Assembly: GCA_964035545.1 (NCBI GenBank)
Contig: OZ037772.1
Coordinates: 12,981,818-13,045,817, forward strand
Origin: Bugula neritina
Lineage: Eukaryota; Bryozoa; Gymnolaemata; Cheilostomatida; Bugulidae
DNA: 64,000 bases
Reading direction: 5' to 3'
Shown here piece by piece: positions 12,201-22,843 of this stretch. How positions within the stretch are numbered: the first letter of the stretch is position 1; every line of letters begins with the position of its first letter. Below the pieces are notes generated by a model, which ran no database searches, was not told the origin of the DNA, and was given only the letters and a program-made list of their open reading frames with translations. Position numbers and translations under genes: made by a program.

Positions 12201-13586
12201 AAACTACGGAATTCCTCTCCAGGGCAAGGTAAGCACAACTCCTAACTGACCGAAGTTTTCAGATTATACAAAAGCTAGTAAAAGACACAGGTGCTCACCT
12301 ATCTCCGCTTTGTACTCTTAGGGTATGGGTAGTAATTGGCACACATGGGAAACCTTATTAAATATCTTGTGTCTGTAATCTATGTCACTTAAATTAAAAA
12401 GAATTACCCAAATTTCAAAATAATTTAGATTATTCTACATGATATAAAGAACTGTAATCACTAATAGAACTAGAAGACATAGTACCTTTACAATTCCTTA
12501 TGGTATCTGTTGTCAGGGGTCTCATTGAAGTGGGCCATGTGCCATGAAATGGGACACAACCTTGACTTTGGTCACAGTCAGGATAGGAACTCTATCATGT
12601 ACCCCTCGGCTGGCTACGGTCTGGAGCAGTTATCTCCTCGTGATGTCCAGGGGGTCGTAAATCTCTATGGTAGAGCTAATGGAAAGGTTTGTTCATATGT
12701 TATGATCTGAAGGTAATGTTTCATGATGCTTAATACGTCATTTGTAAGCACAATTCAAATATCAATTATTTTATAATCTGTTTTAAATCAAAATAATGTC
12801 CATTAAGCAAATATTTTTATTATTATTATTTAAAAGTTCACATAATATTGATATCTTAAGATTATAATTCTAATAATAATGTAAGTGGTGATAGGCTGCA
12901 TCAGTTAGTAGAGTTTTTCTATTGGGTAGGAGAAAGACTTCCCAAATCACACATAAACACCTGATCTATCCCTAACAATGATGTCTATTTGATACAGTCG
13001 CTTTCTGAGTATTTAACCCAGTTATAGCTGCTCTTGAATGTTGTGCAGAAGAACATCATGTTCCAGTTGGTTTTAGTATAGTTTCTATTTATAGATGGTG
13101 CTCCTATTTATAGATGGTGCTTCTATTTATAGATGGTGCTCCTATTTATAGATGGTGCTTCTATTTATAGATGGTTTCTATTTTTAGACAGTTGTTGGAG
13201 CAGCAGTACAGCCAGAGCCAGTAATGAGAGCCAATCTGGGGCCAGCGTTCAGGTCTGCTCCTAGACAAGTCCAAAGGCCTGCTCCTAGACAAGTCCAAAG
13301 GCCTGCTCCAAGGCCGACTTTCCAGAGCCGTCAGCCGGTTCCTCGTCCAGTACCTCAGCCGGCTCCTAGAGTGGCGCCCACCAGAGTTTCAGATAAGAGG
13401 AGAGAAATGGAAGCTGCCATGAGACAGAGACAGAAGTTGAAGCAGAGGAGACAAGACAAGAGACAGAGTAGCAGACGGTCCAGAGCCAAGTCTAGACGGG
13501 GGACAGTTGACGAGCCCCAGTTCTCATCACGTGGTACAGCACCGCCTGGACACGAGCCCAACTTTCGACCTAGACGGAGCCTATAG
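9296..13586 (+). CDS. secreted matrix metalloproteinase-like, 414 aa, six exons
   Basis: Exons 9296-9460, 11298-11343, 11612-11871, 12024-12228, 12517-12686 and 13188-13586 join in phase with GT-AG introns. The product has a signal peptide (1-20) and an MMP prodomain (LLWLQFFEYAEK, RAMKEFYRIHPLDG). A degenerate cysteine switch follows (YRC86KEKD against the usual PRCGVPD). A furin site RRKR (112-115) precedes a catalytic domain of about 167 residues. The zinc site is HEMGHNLDFGH (235-245) with Met-turn SIMYPS (M253). It should act as an extracellular zinc endopeptidase. Three features are odd. The conserved Gly of HExxHxxGxxH is Asp242. The histidines of the structural-zinc segment are not recognisable around YIDGPYNSLGSG. 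Residues 283-414 are a Pro/Arg/Gln-rich basic tail, and no hemopexin domain is visible. I infer proMMP-type zymogen activation by a furin-like protease. Confidence 0.88.
10632..10725. repeat. short tandem repeat in metalloproteinase intron 1
   Basis: Three copies of a unit of about 35 bases containing TATTGYCTAGTCACACTGTA and GATTAGCYCTGG. The rest of this 1.8-kb intron (9461-11297) shows no recognisable element. Confidence 0.75.
11365..11605. repeat. TATAG pentanucleotide microsatellite in intron 2
   Basis: Pure to slightly imperfect (TATAG)n fills almost the whole of metalloproteinase intron 2 (11344-11611). Occasional TATATAG and TATAATATAG variants occur. The Tyr/Ile-rich frames across it are repeat artefacts. 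Confidence 0.95.
13081..13175. repeat. TATTTATAGATGGTGCT repeat before the last MMP exon
   Basis: About five copies of a 22-23 base unit containing TATTTATAGATGGTGCTYCT run up to the acceptor of the final exon. A variant of the unit (TATTTTTAG) is the acceptor used at 13187. Confidence 0.85.
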
Positions 13587-14678
13587 ATCTCAGACTACAT
13601 AGCAAAATGAATACAATATAATACAATACGATGTTCTCCATTTACTGTGCAACTCAAAAGGTGGAGTTCTGTTCCAAGACATAGAACTTGAGTCAACTTT
13701 GAATAAGAAATGATAAAACTAGTGCATTCTCTTTGTATAAGGCTATTGATAATCTCGGACATCAGCTAAATGTATTTCCACACTCAGGTCAAGGGCGGAT
13801 TACATGTGATTAATTACGTAGTACATGATAGCCGATGAGGTTATATTATTAGAATGACAACTCCTGGTAAAATATTTTATTCTTACAAACCGTATGAATC
13901 TAAGAACCAAATAGTTTTTATTTATATCAATCTTATGATTTTTAAAAGCTATACATTATTTGTATTATTTAGCCAGACCTTTGTTGTCATGAGTTGAAGT
14001 AATATATAGTAATATATATGAGTATATTGACGTGATGTAACATGGTTATTCCCTTACAGTCTGCATGTACTCAAAATGCACTAAGAGTAAATACTAGTTT
14101 CCTATTTAATTGTCTTTGTAGAGAAATCATAGAAATAAAAAATTAAAACTATATTTCTATACCTATGTATTAATATTATAACATTCCTACTACCTTAACC
14201 AAGGTGACAAGTTCTAAAAGCAATATATTTCAGTATAATGTCATAACAATGTATATAATAATAATATAATATACACATATTATGTATACTGGTATGATAT
14301 CTGCAGTTTGCATGTATATATTGATATAATGTTATAAAAATATAATATTATATAGTATGCAACTATAATATAATATATAGAATGTAACTATACTAATATA
14401 ATATAGTACATAGAATGTAACTATAATATAATACAATATATACAATGTACCTATAATATAATATAATATATAGAATGTACCGGTAACTATAATATAATAT
14501 AATACAATATATACAATTTTATAGCTGCACTTTGTTCATGAAAGTCTCAAGTAATCAAATCAGAAGTTGCATCAAACAGTCAGCCCTCGCATTCTTCACT
14601 AATATTTGAAATTCTTTCCTCAATGAAGTTAATAATATTAAGTTAGACTAAGTTTCTAGTACATAAAATTATAGCAAT
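13587..14678. other. intergenic, A+T-rich with AATATAATATA repeats
   Basis: This holds the presumed 3'UTR of the metalloproteinase. From about 14220 to 14520 there is a degenerate repeat of ACTATAATATAATATATAGAATGTA units. No gene is seen before the start codon at 14679. Confidence 0.6.
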
Positions 14679-15860
14679 ATGGCTGGTTCCATTAGAGCTC
14701 TGCATGAAACACTCTGTGAATTAGTGAGCTCCAAGAAGATAGCTATTAGGGGAATTGGAGCAAACCAAAAAGGAAAAATAGTATTCTATTTATTTGACAA
14801 TGACAGCTGCGCTGTGAAAGGTATGATTGAGCACAACTACCATGAGAACCAGATGGAACTATATGACAACTTCTCCAGGTGCCTGCTCGTTGGCCGGGGA
14901 CATCCCAACCCCACAGCTGAAGTCTCCTTCTCCGTGTATTTACCAACCAGAGTAGGCGTGATGCAGATTGCAAATGGGGACCAAAGCAAGTTCTGTCTCT
15001 ACATGGCAAACAACACAGGTGCGGAAATTAATTTCCGTGACTGCTCATCTGAGGAGAAATCCTACAACTTGGCGGTACTAAACTCGGAGGACAACTCCCT
15101 TCTGATATTTGTGAACCGCTACTTCTCTCTTGTCAACGTTCAATACCAGTTTTGCCGCTGCCCTCTGATTAGAGTCCTCAGTATCTTCCTTGCCGTGCAG
15201 TTGTTGCAGAAGAAGAGTTACACCTGCATAGAGGGCCTGCCGTATCAGATCCTGAGTGAGGTGGGGCCTCAGAATCCCTTCCCACTAGCCTTTGACATTC
15301 TGGCTACAATCAACAGGTATATACTCATGGTGGCTGTCCAAACGGCCGACCACGGCGGCAGCAAGTATCTTTACTTGATCACTAAACAAAACAACATCCA
15401 GAATGTTGTTTTGGTCTGTCGGATTGTAAATCTGGAAGCTGGCCCCAGCATGTACATCGAAGATCAATACGGTAGAGAGGGATTCCGCTGTGACTCGGTG
15501 CGAGGGGAGCACGTCTCCCAGCTAGTCATCAGAGCATCTCAAACTGAGCAACACATAGGAACAGTGGAGACAAATAAGTTGGATGGACTCATCACAGGGA
15601 CCTCCATTACTGATGGCCACTGCTTTCAGCTGTTGCCTTTTCAGACTGGCTATAGAATACAAAGCAACAGTGGTGAAATTGTGGGCAGCCACTGCAAAAT
15701 AGGCTCATTCTTCCAAATCAGGTACTCTATGGATAAATATGTCCCACTATATCACCGCCTGGTCACACTCATCATGAGCTGGCTCAACTTCTCTGCATCA
15801 TATAAAATGATGGAAGAAAAAGTTCCTTTGGTAAAGATGCATAAATACTCCTCATTATGA
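14679..15860 (+). CDS. intronless protein, possible scramblase/Tubby-like fold, 393 aa (paralog 1)
   Basis: This is an uninterrupted reading frame of GC-richer, codon-like sequence in A+T-rich surroundings. It aligns over its whole length with the minus-strand gene at 16463-17641. Shared text includes IRxxGxNxKGxxVFY, VKGM, LYDNxxRxLL, a GxKYxYxxxxxxxxxxLVCR segment and a C-terminal hydrophobic helix before KxPLxKxHxYS. Each half has a beta-rich look with YxxDxxGxLL-like strands. The second half contains IGTV and ends in a helix, as in the phospholipid scramblase and Tubby/LURP-one superfamily. That fold is an inference from layout, and no diagnostic motif settles it. The only marked hydrophobic segments are about residues 160-180 and the C-terminal helix. 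There is no signal peptide. Confidence 0.72.
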   Translation: MAGSIRALHETLCELVSSKKIAIRGIGANQKGKIVFYLFDNDSCAVKGMIEHNYHENQMELYDNFSRCLLVGRGHPNPTAEVSFSVYLPTRVGVMQIANGDQSKFCLYMANNTGAEINFRDCSSEEKSYNLAVLNSEDNSLLIFVNRYFSLVNVQYQFCRCPLIRVLSIFLAVQLLQKKSYTCIEGLPYQILSEVGPQNPFPLAFDILATINRYILMVAVQTADHGGSKYLYLITKQNNIQNVVLVCRIVNLEAGPSMYIEDQYGREGFRCDSVRGEHVSQLVIRASQTEQHIGTVETNKLDGLITGTSITDGHCFQLLPFQTGYRIQSNSGEIVGSHCKIGSFFQIRYSMDKYVPLYHRLVTLIMSWLNFSASYKMMEEKVPLVKMHKYSSL

Positions 15861-16462
15861 GTTATTTTTGTTAATCCACCAGTCAAGTCTTGATCAAACT
15901 GATTTATCTATGAAGTGCTGCAATAAATGTACTAACAGCATAAACAGCATATTACTTTCCTCTGATGAAAACAACAATCTACAAGTTTCATTGAGAAATA
16001 AGAGACATTTCTATCAGTTTACTAATTCCCTGTTGATCGGTGAGGTTTGTTTTGAGTTGCTAACCGGGCAGGCGTCTCTCTATTACTACATCTTTATTAG
16101 AGTTATATTCCAAACCTTTAACATGACAACTTTGTGTTTACTCTCTCTATATAAACATGTTGTATATCTGTTAGTTATAATATGCACTGGTTATAGTACA
16201 AGTGTGGTAATGGTAATGTCATGTATAAGGATATCATTTATTCTCCAGGAATGAGAGGTTGACAATTAGCTTTTGCTGTTTCAGATAATAAAATGACCCC
16301 ATGTGCTGTAAGACATGTTTATAATTAAAAAGCATAATTTTGCTATAAATATACTTTTATTCAATTCATTTACCTAAAATAGTTATAAGAAATGAAAAGG
16401 TTATAATTATAGATTTGCTTGTGATAAAACTAATGAAGATGCTTTGAATTGCAAATTGAAGA
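15861..16462. other. convergent 3' region between the two paralogs
   Basis: Both paralogs end here tail to tail. A minus-strand AATAAA lies at 16356-16361, 102 bases past the stop of the minus gene, and is a fair poly(A) signal. A plus-strand frame at 15868-16254 is Leu/Ile-rich, starts eight bases after the stop of paralog 1 and is probably 3'UTR. Confidence 0.5.
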
Positions 16463-17641
16463 TTAGACTTTGGTTGAGTAAAGATGTTTCTTGATAAGAG
16501 GAAGGGGCTCATCCAGAATGTTGTGGAAGTCTCTAAGCAGTGTGTAACACATTAGCAGTATCACTGTTCTCTCACTGTGCGATGCGTCCACATTATCTGA
16601 CAGGAAACGTATCTTCCACCGGTTAAATGACTGAGCCAAGACGGCTACTTCTTTGTTTTGGCTTGAGACGATCCGATAAGTCTTTCCTGCCGGAGCAACA
16701 GCTGTAAATCTACTGCCGTCATCAGTGGTACCAGTTAATGTTTTAAATGGCTCAGCTGTATGCACAGAGCCAAGGCATTTGTGCGTCCCGGACAGCTTAA
16801 TGATGAGCTGAGATACCTCGTCATTTTTCTCGCTGTCACAATAAAACATTTCCTCTCCCACAGTGTTGCTGAAGAGCAGAAGAGTGTTGCACCTACTATC
16901 ATTCATAAGCCTGCAAACTAGAAGCAAATCCTGTGACCGGTCCGCGTAAAAGTAAACATATTTGTCGCCATAGTTCTCGTGTGTCGTCACAGTTAACATG
17001 ATGTTGAGCAGCCGTGTCGTTGTCAGCGTATCCAGAGCCGACGGCATAACTCCAACTTTTTTCTCGCTTAGAATATGTGGCATATGCCATCTTGACGCCA
17101 ACTTTGTATTTTTATCCCATAACTGCATCGCATAAAACAGCATCAATACTTGCAGAAAAGGTTCCACTGAGCCTTTAGCCTCACAAGTCATATTTACATT
17201 CAAGTGACTTTGTCTGATAAATATTTTTATGGTAGATTTAGAGAAAGTTAACTCAGTTAGTCCACGTCTAGGATAGGCGGTTTTAAATACTATTTTCTCT
17301 GATGACGGACTCGACGAACCAACAAATATACAGTCATCTTGTATGGAAGCGATGGCCCGAGACCCACAGTTTGTATTGATAGATACTGTGAACACAGTCT
17401 TTTTCTCGGGCCCAAATAACTGAGTGGCAGAGAGCAAGAGCCTGGCATTGTTATCGTATAACTTCATATCCCTACCCTTCACATCACACTCCATCATGCC
17501 TTTCACCTGTCCCGTGCCATAGTCGTATACATAGAAGACCACTGAACCCTTGCAGTTGACCCCAAAGCTGCGTATAGATATTCCCTGGGAGCCACAGCTC
17601 ACCAGATCGGTGAGAATTTGGTGTGCTGTCTGAGCAGCCAT
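16463..17641 (-). CDS. intronless protein, possible scramblase/Tubby-like fold, 392 aa (paralog 2)
   Basis: This is the intronless paralog of the plus-strand gene at 14679-15860, arranged tail to tail with it. The lengths differ by one residue and the alignment is collinear: IRSFGVNCKGSVVFYVYD at the start, MKLYDNNARLLL in the first third, KYVYFY and LLLVCRLM in the second half, and LPLIKKHLYS at the end. Identity by eye is low to moderate, so the duplication is old or fast-evolving. The possible fold is the same two-halved beta barrel with a C-terminal helix (ERTVILLMCYTLLRDF). Function is unknown. The start codon follows an in-frame stop-containing upstream region and matches the start of the paralog. 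Confidence 0.72.
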   Translation of the reverse strand: MAAQTAHQILTDLVSCGSQGISIRSFGVNCKGSVVFYVYDYGTGQVKGMMECDVKGRDMKLYDNNARLLLSATQLFGPEKKTVFTVSINTNCGSRAIASIQDDCIFVGSSSPSSEKIVFKTAYPRRGLTELTFSKSTIKIFIRQSHLNVNMTCEAKGSVEPFLQVLMLFYAMQLWDKNTKLASRWHMPHILSEKKVGVMPSALDTLTTTRLLNIMLTVTTHENYGDKYVYFYADRSQDLLLVCRLMNDSRCNTLLLFSNTVGEEMFYCDSEKNDEVSQLIIKLSGTHKCLGSVHTAEPFKTLTGTTDDGSRFTAVAPAGKTYRIVSSQNKEVAVLAQSFNRWKIRFLSDNVDASHSERTVILLMCYTLLRDFHNILDEPLPLIKKHLYSTKV

Positions 17642-17984
17642 TCTAATGTACCAGACACGAGTAGCTCTTTACTCCACAACAGTCAGCATAACATGCATTC
17701 CTTTAGCATTCCTTCAACATGCCACATTCTTACAGTTAGAATTTCAGTTCCACAGTCTATTTCCTCCTATATTATAATTTATGTTATTTAAAACCCTGGG
17801 ATTATTTAAACTTGTAAACAGACTATTTGAAAGACTGTGCTTTATATTTCTTTCACAAGTAAAAAGAAATTTTAGTCATATTTGTTATTACAAAATAGTT
17901 AGTTTAATCCTTCACCGAGAACAGCTTCTACCAGCCTACGGGTCATTGGCTTGTACGTTCTACTAGAAAGATAACTTCAGTTAC

Positions 17985-18220
17985 TAAAGCTACTATGGTT
18001 ACTAAGGTTACTTTTTTTACCAAAGTTATTAAGGTTACTACAGTTACCATGGTTACCGTGGTAACTATGGTTACTAAGGCTACTGTGGTTACCAAGGTTA
18101 CTTTGTTTACCAAAGTTACTAGGATTACTAAGGCTACTGTGGTTATCGTGGTTACCATTGTTACTATGGTTACTAAGGTTAACGTTGTTACTGTTGTTAC
18201 TGTGGTTACTAAGGCAACAT
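17985..18220. repeat. GGTTACTAAGGTTAC degenerate short repeat
   Basis: Six- to nine-base units of GGTTACT/ACC and AAGGTTACT repeat over about 235 bases. Translations in several frames give Thr/Val-rich text with no gene character. It lies just downstream of the TMEM26 poly(A) region. Confidence 0.9.
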
Positions 18221-18435
18221 GACCTTTTTATAAATTTAAGACTTTATTTGGAATTCTCAGAGTCAAAGCATCAGTTTGATAAGCTGCAGTAAATAGATTG
18301 GAGGTGAGGATTGTGTAGCTGGAGGACTGAATGCTGCTTGCAAGAGAGACATCTGTTGAGAGTATTCCAATTTGCTTGAGTGTTATTCTGACTATTGTGG
18401 TCCAACTCAATCTCCCTGATCCAGCTCTGGTCCAG

Positions 18436-21400
18436 TTAGGTAACTTTGGGCCTTTTGCTTTTAGAGCCTTTCTTCTCCGGAGATACCGGAGAGTCTTGTG
18501 TCGGTTTTGTCTTGCTTCTGTTGGTGTCAGTTGACTGGGCAGACTTCCTCTTGTGAATTGACTGCGAGACTACAGCGATACTTCCTGTTTTCTGGCGGGT
18601 AGTGTTGGCAGTCTGCAAAATAGTAAGACGATTAAATGACACATTCTAAGTTGATTGTATGTGTACTCAGTAGTTAGTATAACACAGCAGCATAACATAA
18701 GATATCAATATAAGTTCTAATATAATACATAACAGTATATCATATATTATAATATAAAACAATAACATAATAAAACAATAAAATATAACATAAGCCCACC
18801 ACTTGTCCGATGAGACTGGCTTGACCTCTAGGAGTAGACTCTGCTTCACCAACACTAACTCGAGCTGACTTCCACGTCTCCTGGTATTCCGGAATAATCT
18901 GTGGGACATCTGGACGATAGTCGTCTGCTCTCGTAATAACACCAAACTTGTGTTTATAGTAAGACTAAGTAGTGTCTGTATACTCTCTTCATATACTAGT
19001 GTGAGTACTAGTAGTTTATGTTACTAGTAGTTTATATTACTAGTAGTTTATATTACTAGTAGTATATATTACTAGTAGTATATTACTAATAGTTTATATT
19101 ACTAATATTATATGACTAGTTGTATATTACTAGGGAGGTTTTACCGGCTTTGAACTTTTTCCAGATGACGTAGAGACGATAGGCCTGCAGCAGAATCACG
19201 AGTCCATTCTTAGAGGCGAAGAACATGTTAGTGTAGGTAATGATCCTGTAACCTACGAGAGAAGAACATATTAGTGTAGGTAATGATCCTGTAACCTACG
19301 AGAGAAGAACATATTATATGTAGAGTATATTACAGAGTATATGACAGAGTATATGACAGAGTATATTACAGAGTATATTACTGAGTATATTACAGAGTAT
19401 ATTACAGAGTATATTCTCACCGACAATGGAGATGAGGCGCACCGTAATAAACGGGATGTCCTGAAGCACCAACTCGATCACAGCAGCCGTGACATCCTGA
19501 AATAGACCGGAAACTTCTGACTAACACAATTACTTGAGATGTTGACATACTAACAGACTATATACCTGCAGGTGTTATCTGATAGACTATAGCATATTAT
19601 ATTCTCTTCCCTATAGACTGAACTATTGCTATGGTGTACAACAGCTTCAAGTCTTCAACACAATATTGTTTATAGTATTCTACAAGTAACTACAGAGTCC
19701 TACTGACACAAATAGGTGATGCTACATTACAGTTGGTAGGTAAAGATAACGAAGGAATTGTCCCCTCACCCTGTGAGTGACAAAAGCGACAATGTTGTGA
19801 ACATTGCGGGCTCTCTTGGTAACCCCGACAGAAGTGAAGATGAGAACAAACTGGAGCAGACTGATGGTGTAAGCTAACAGCGTGCCGTACACCAATTCTG
19901 TCTGCTCGAGGATTGCCTTCTCCTTGAATATCTCCAGCACTTCGAGGATATCTGAGGCGTAGGCCAGATAGACAAACAGGATCTGCGGGGAAGATGGAAA
20001 ACACTTGGTACTCTGACAAACGTTAGACTAGGTATATGATTATATTACAACTATCAAATAGAAACATTGGTGTAGTCGGGATTTAATTGGTAATATCAAA
20101 AGCTGTATTATTCACAGAATCTAAAACAAAACTTCCAAAACTAATCTGGGAGAAAATACCGACAGCGATGTAAGAGTTGTATGACTAAAACCGGTGCTTT
20201 CGACTAAACAATTCAACAGGAAACATAGAAAACGTGGAAACATTTTTAAAAAATACCCGAATATTTACATTTAGTTGTTAAAATCTCATCAGTTTACGGC
20301 AACAACGTGTATATTATACACTAGAATATAATATTTATTATATGATAGAATATATTATAAATTATATGATAGAATATTTTTTACGCTGGAATTTCATAAA
20401 AGAAGCAGAAGGAATGCAGTGTGTATCAATTAAAGTAATGTGATACATATAATATTATATGATTTAAAAAAGTTAATGTAATATTAGTTTACACAAAGTT
20501 GAATACCTGAGAGACCTGCTCATGACTGAGGTCACCCTTAGGCAGCAGCCATCTGCCAAATATCAGCAGCACCATCAGGGACTGCTCCACGCCGTTCACC
20601 CACTCGTTAGACGAATACGTGATCTTCTGCGGCCTCAACTGCAGCAGACAGTGTAATACCGTATAAGTAATACTGTATAAGTAATACTGTATAAGTAATG
20701 CTGTATAAGTAATACTGTGTAAGTAATACCGTATAAGTAATACCGTATAAGTAATACCGTATAAGTAATACCATATAAGTAATACCGTATAAGTAATACT
20801 GTATAAGTAATGCTGTATAAGTAATACTGTGTAAGTAATACCGTATAAGTAATACCGTATAAGTAATATCGTATAAGTAATACCGTATAAGTAATACCGT
20901 ATAAGTAATACCGTATAAGTAATACCATACAAGTAATACCGTATAAGTAATATTGTATAAGAAATACTGTATAAAGAAACAGGAAACACACACCCCGGGA
21001 ATGTCAATATTCGTGATCTGTGTATCCGTCACATCCTGTGACTGCTCTTTAGCTAGAATGTCGAGTTTGTTGAGCTCCAAGTACCAGATGCAGGGCACCA
21101 CACTCAGCAGGTAAAACAGGAAAGACGGGCAGTACCTACAACCCCCGTAATCAGTCTACAGTCTCAGTCTACAATCTCAGACTATGCTACTAGTCGCTAC
21201 TAATTGATGTCTTACCACAACTTCCACTCCGCCCCGTGTCTCTTTATCATCACGTACACGACCTCAATAATCAGAGGGATGAGGGTACAGCCCAGGGCCC
21301 AGTAGATGTCATTCTCATATATCACAGTCACTCTCCACACGGCTATCCCAGCGTGAACTGAAAATAATATGTTCAGAGTAGTGAGTGTAATTTCTACTCC

Positions 21401-21613
21401 ACTAATACTTGCCTATAGAGAGGGGACAACTCACACATAAAGAGTAGACAACTCACACATAAAGAGCAGACAACTCACACATAGAAGGCAGACAACTAAC
21501 TAACAGAGGGCAGACAACTCACCCATAAAGAGCAGACGTGTGAGAAGAGCCTTGAATATGGAGAAGTACGCCCAGATTGGTGACTCATAATCATCCAGCC
21601 CGAGTCCATCCAT
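18436..21613 (-). CDS. TMEM26: transmembrane protein 26, 412 aa, nine coding exons
   Basis: Exons in gene order are 21523-21613, 21216-21357, 20994-21135, 20507-20638, 19770-19982, 19421-19496, 19131-19252, 18803-18946 and 18436-18612. All phases agree. TMEM26 is a multi-pass membrane protein of unknown biochemical role. Recognition rests on family text: AVWRVT in exon 2, FLFYLLSVVPCIWYLE in exon 3, LIFGRWLLPKGDLSHEQVSQ in exon 4, ASDILE in exon 5, IELVLQDIPFITVRLI in exon 6, and FFASKNGLVILLQAYRLYV in exon 7. The length is near the vertebrate protein (about 370) plus a Lys/Ser-rich cytoplasmic tail. The exon 7 donor is uncertain. A GTAAAA donor at 19144 would leave phase 1, which does not fit exon 8. 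The GTAATA donor after 19131 gives phase 0 and an open frame. A minus AATAAA lies at 18242-18247. Confidence 0.9.
18995..19130. repeat. ACTAGTAGTTTATATT repeat in TMEM26 intron 7
   Basis: About eight degenerate 15-base units of TACTAGTAGTTTATAT fill the intron next to the exon 7 donor. Confidence 0.85.
19221..19306. repeat. 43-bp tandem duplication across TMEM26 exon 7 acceptor
   Basis: Two nearly identical 43-base copies contain GTGTAGGTAATGATCCTGTA and then ACCTACGAGAGAAGAACAT. The functional acceptor and the first exon bases (plus-strand boundary at 19252/19253) are repeated 43 bases upstream in the gene, giving a second acceptor at 19295/19296. Confidence 0.85.
19313..19416. repeat. AGAGTATATTAC repeat in TMEM26 intron 6
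   Basis: About eight 12-base units of AGAGTATATTAC or AGAGTATATGAC end at the exon 6 donor. Confidence 0.85.
20655..20975. repeat. 14-bp minisatellite in TMEM26 intron 3
   Basis: About 23 copies of GTATAAGTAATACC, with ACTG, GCTG and ACCA variants, fill most of intron 3. Fourteen bases are not a multiple of three, so all three minus frames stay open and give Tyr/Leu/Ile-rich artefacts. Confidence 0.95.
21421..21530. repeat. 22-bp array iterating the TMEM26 exon 1 donor
   Basis: Four to five copies of GACAACTCACACATAAAGAG run into the exon 1 boundary, where the genuine site reads GACAACTCACCCATAAAGAG. On the minus strand each unit reads CTCTTTATG followed by GTGAGTTGTC, so the exon end and donor are repeated downstream. 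Confidence 0.85.
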
Positions 21614-22843
21614 GGTCACAGTGAATCTCTTCTACTAAGTAACCATGGTAACAACAATAACAACACGATATAGTAACCATGGTAACAACAATAACAACAC
21701 GATATAGTAACTATGGTAACAACATGGCTTTTATCTCATTATGCTGATGCATGCTTGAAATAAAAGTAGAAGAAGTGCCCTAACCTGCAGTTTATACTAA
21801 TTTAAATCATCATGCAGTAAACTTAACTTAGTTAACAGCTTCAACCCCAGCAATACTCTCTACTAATTCCCTATAACATTCCTAATTTATAAATTACACT
21901 TTATTTTTTAAAAATAAACCAAGTGGATTAAAATAGAAACACAAGAAACAACTTACAATCTCACCTGAATATTCTCCACTCCGCAAATTGGCTTGGAGAA
22001 GCTAGACACATCACGTGCAACAATTTGAGTTAGCAGCCGGTTAGTTTGTTGATTGTTGCATATTGAATAGCACCCTATCAGTATGTGTGCTGCATGCATA
22101 CCTTTGTGTTAGGAGGTAGAAACGATTCTACTTGCTAGAGATAATTAAAACTAAAGCAGATATCTATGGTCATTGCATTCAGTAGAAATTGAAAGTACAT
22201 ACTAACACTATGTATTGGCTTAACGAATTTAAATTATTTTATAGTTGATGGGAACTTTTGTCTAAACAAAACTGTAAACAATTTTAATACAACTTAATAC
22301 AAATATGATATCGTACTATAAAATATTATATATATATATATATTATACAACTATGTATAAGTTGTTATATGCTGAGCTATTGGTAACTATGGTTATGAGA
22401 TAATTCTGCTTCCATGCGTCGAGTGAGTCATGAAGAGACAATCACTTCCGAATTGGATGACTCAACTCTTTAGTTAGTGGAGGGTAGAAAACTTCACACT
22501 CTCTCAAAAAGCTTGTTACGGATGTGGCAACGCTGAGTCTGCAGTCACCAAAGACATGTTGTGAATCTCCAACTCATCGTCAGAGTGAAGAACGGGAATG
22601 AACTCGCAATATCTGAAAACAACCACAACAGGGTGATTAACATTCAGTCTATCCTCTGCATCACAGTTGGATTACATGACTTGTATTATCTACAGCCATT
22701 ATCAGGTAAACTCCTTGATATAATTCACCTGCAATACGATTCAGAGCTCCATGTTGGATGTTCTGAAGGCCAACTCTCTAGTAATCAACTCTATAGACAG
22801 TCTTCTACTGAGATGAATCTGTAGACACATGACTAGACACACA
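21614..22843. other. TMEM26 upstream region and unassigned DNA
   Basis: Two to three copies of a 37-base unit with GTAACCATGGTAACAACAAT occupy 21637-21725, next to the TMEM26 start. A (TA)n tract lies at 22328-22345. The segment 22400-22830 is less A+T-rich and holds an open frame (22561-22824), but the translation matches no family I know and there is no splice context, so I make no gene call. Confidence 0.5.

Noticed and set aside
15868-16254. 128-residue frame downstream of paralog 1 as a separate gene
   Set aside because: It starts eight bases after the stop, is compositionally biased and has no homology that I recognise. It is more likely 3'UTR.
20489-21101. Overlapping minus frames rich in Tyr/Leu/Ile as small membrane proteins
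   Set aside because: They are produced by the 14-bp repeat in TMEM26 intron 3 joined to the flanking exon ends.
22561-22824. 87-residue plus frame in a less A+T-rich segment
   Set aside because: I recognise no domain, and it has no splice or promoter context. It was left unassigned.
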